NCBI GenBank assembly: GCA_023230985.1
Contig: JALNWH010000129.1
Location: 1-5,109, forward strand
Source: Bacillota bacterium
GTDB lineage: Bacteria > Bacillota > Clostridia > Lutisporales > Lutisporaceae
Direction of reading: 5' to 3'
DNA: 5,109 nucleotides
The notes beneath the pieces were generated by a model. It searched no databases. It saw nothing but the letters and a program-made list of their open reading frames with translations, and had not been told where the DNA came from. A program made the position numbers and the translations under genes. Below, piece by piece: positions 4,986 to 5,109 of the stretch. Every line of letters starts with the position of its first letter. Position 1 is the first letter of the stretch.

Positions 4986-5016
4986 AAAAAAATAAAAAGA
5001 AGGGGAAAACCCCTTC
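4986..5016 (-). terminator. Rho-independent terminator for leftward (- strand) transcription
   Basis: GAAGGGG (4999-5005) and CCCCTTC (5010-5016) form a perfect 7-bp GC-rich stem around AAAA. On the - strand the hairpin is followed by TTTTTATTTTTTT (4998-4986), a strong U-tract. On the + strand the following bases are CCAACATAC, so it does not fit as a + strand terminator. The only gene visible to its right reads rightward, so no obvious transcript uses it. Confidence 0.8.
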
Positions 5017-5042
5017 CCAACATACAAAAATACCTGTAAAAT
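5014..5042 (+). promoter_or_regulatory. Candidate promoter of the gene at 5076
   Basis: TTCCCA (5014-5019, 4 of 6), a 17-base spacer and TAAAAT (5037-5042, 5 of 6) would start transcription near 5049. It overlaps the right side of the leftward terminator and the left arm of the 12-bp inverted repeat. An alternative is TATAAT at 4962-4967, a perfect -10 lacking a -35, which would give a leader of about 100 bases containing both hairpins. Confidence 0.35.
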
Positions 5043-5082
5043 TTAATTTGCAGAAAAAACTAACAGGAGGTTTGTATGTTGG
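5017..5082. repeat. 12-bp perfect inverted repeat enclosing the Shine-Dalgarno and start of the last gene
   Basis: CCAACATACAAA (5017-5028) is the exact reverse complement of TTTGTATGTTGG (5071-5082). Inside it, CCTGT (5033-5037) pairs with ACAGG (5063-5067). In RNA the two stems would bury part of AGGAGG (5065-5070) and the whole ATG (5076-5078). The left arm begins directly after the terminator hairpin, so the two could stack. It may be a translational switch, an operator, or the end of a leftward RNA. Confidence 0.75.
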
Positions 5083-5109
5083 ATAAAATGATAACAATAA
5101 ACGCCACAG
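5076..5109 (+). CDS. Start of an unidentified gene (cut by window edge)
   Basis: A strong AGGAGG (5065-5070) lies 5 bases before ATG at 5076; an in-frame TAA at 5061-5063 bounds the frame upstream. Eleven codons are visible (MLDKMITINAT), too few to name the product. The 'I-x-I-N-A' beginning would be compatible with a TusA/YedF-type sulfur-carrier domain, but the diagnostic Cys-Pro would lie beyond the window, so this is only a guess. The gene is divergent from catalase across a 331-base gap, and its start codon is inside the right arm of a 12-bp inverted repeat. Confidence 0.65.
   Translation, partial: MLDKMITINAT

Overview
The window is AT-rich, with strong AGGAGG-type ribosome sites, two TTG starts and Firmicutes-like protein sequences. 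This suggests a low-GC Gram-positive, probably an anaerobe of the Clostridia/Tissierellia type; the species cannot be fixed from the sequence.

Layout: (1) 2-160 (+) is the 3' end of a gene with a CheY-type receiver domain. It is closed by a symmetric, bidirectional terminator (159-192) shared with the convergent dps gene. (2) 208-642 (-) encodes a Dps mini-ferritin. It is divergent from 769-1101 (+), an HxlR-family regulator with a TTG start, and their 126-base spacer holds overlapping promoter candidates and one PerR-box-like palindrome. (3) 1102-1307 holds a 23-base tandem array running into a 70-base hairpin element. (4) 1308-2378 (+) is a GNAT-type acetyltransferase, also with a TTG start. 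(5) 2379-2677 is a convergent gap with two clean hairpins, a second tandem array, a second copy of the hairpin element and a single-hairpin half copy. (6) 2678-4744 (-) is a full-length large-subunit (HPII/KatE-like) catalase with unusual substitutions in the heme pocket. (7) 4745-5075 holds the catalase upstream region, a degraded fourth copy of the element, a terminator pointing leftward, and a 12-bp inverted repeat whose right arm covers the start codon of the next gene (5076 onward, + strand, cut by the window edge).

Working together: Dps (iron storage and peroxide detoxification), catalase and possibly the HxlR-type regulator form an oxidative-stress neighbourhood. The acetyltransferase between them has no obvious link and is bracketed by the two direct-repeat arrays.

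The most distinctive signals are three. The dispersed repeat folds on the + strand into hairpins with tandem G.A mismatches and GNA-type loops, with stem changes that keep pairing across copies. The catalase lacks the distal Asn and the HPII crosslinking His although the gene is intact. The structured region around 4986-5082 could control the last gene or belong to a leftward antisense transcript.
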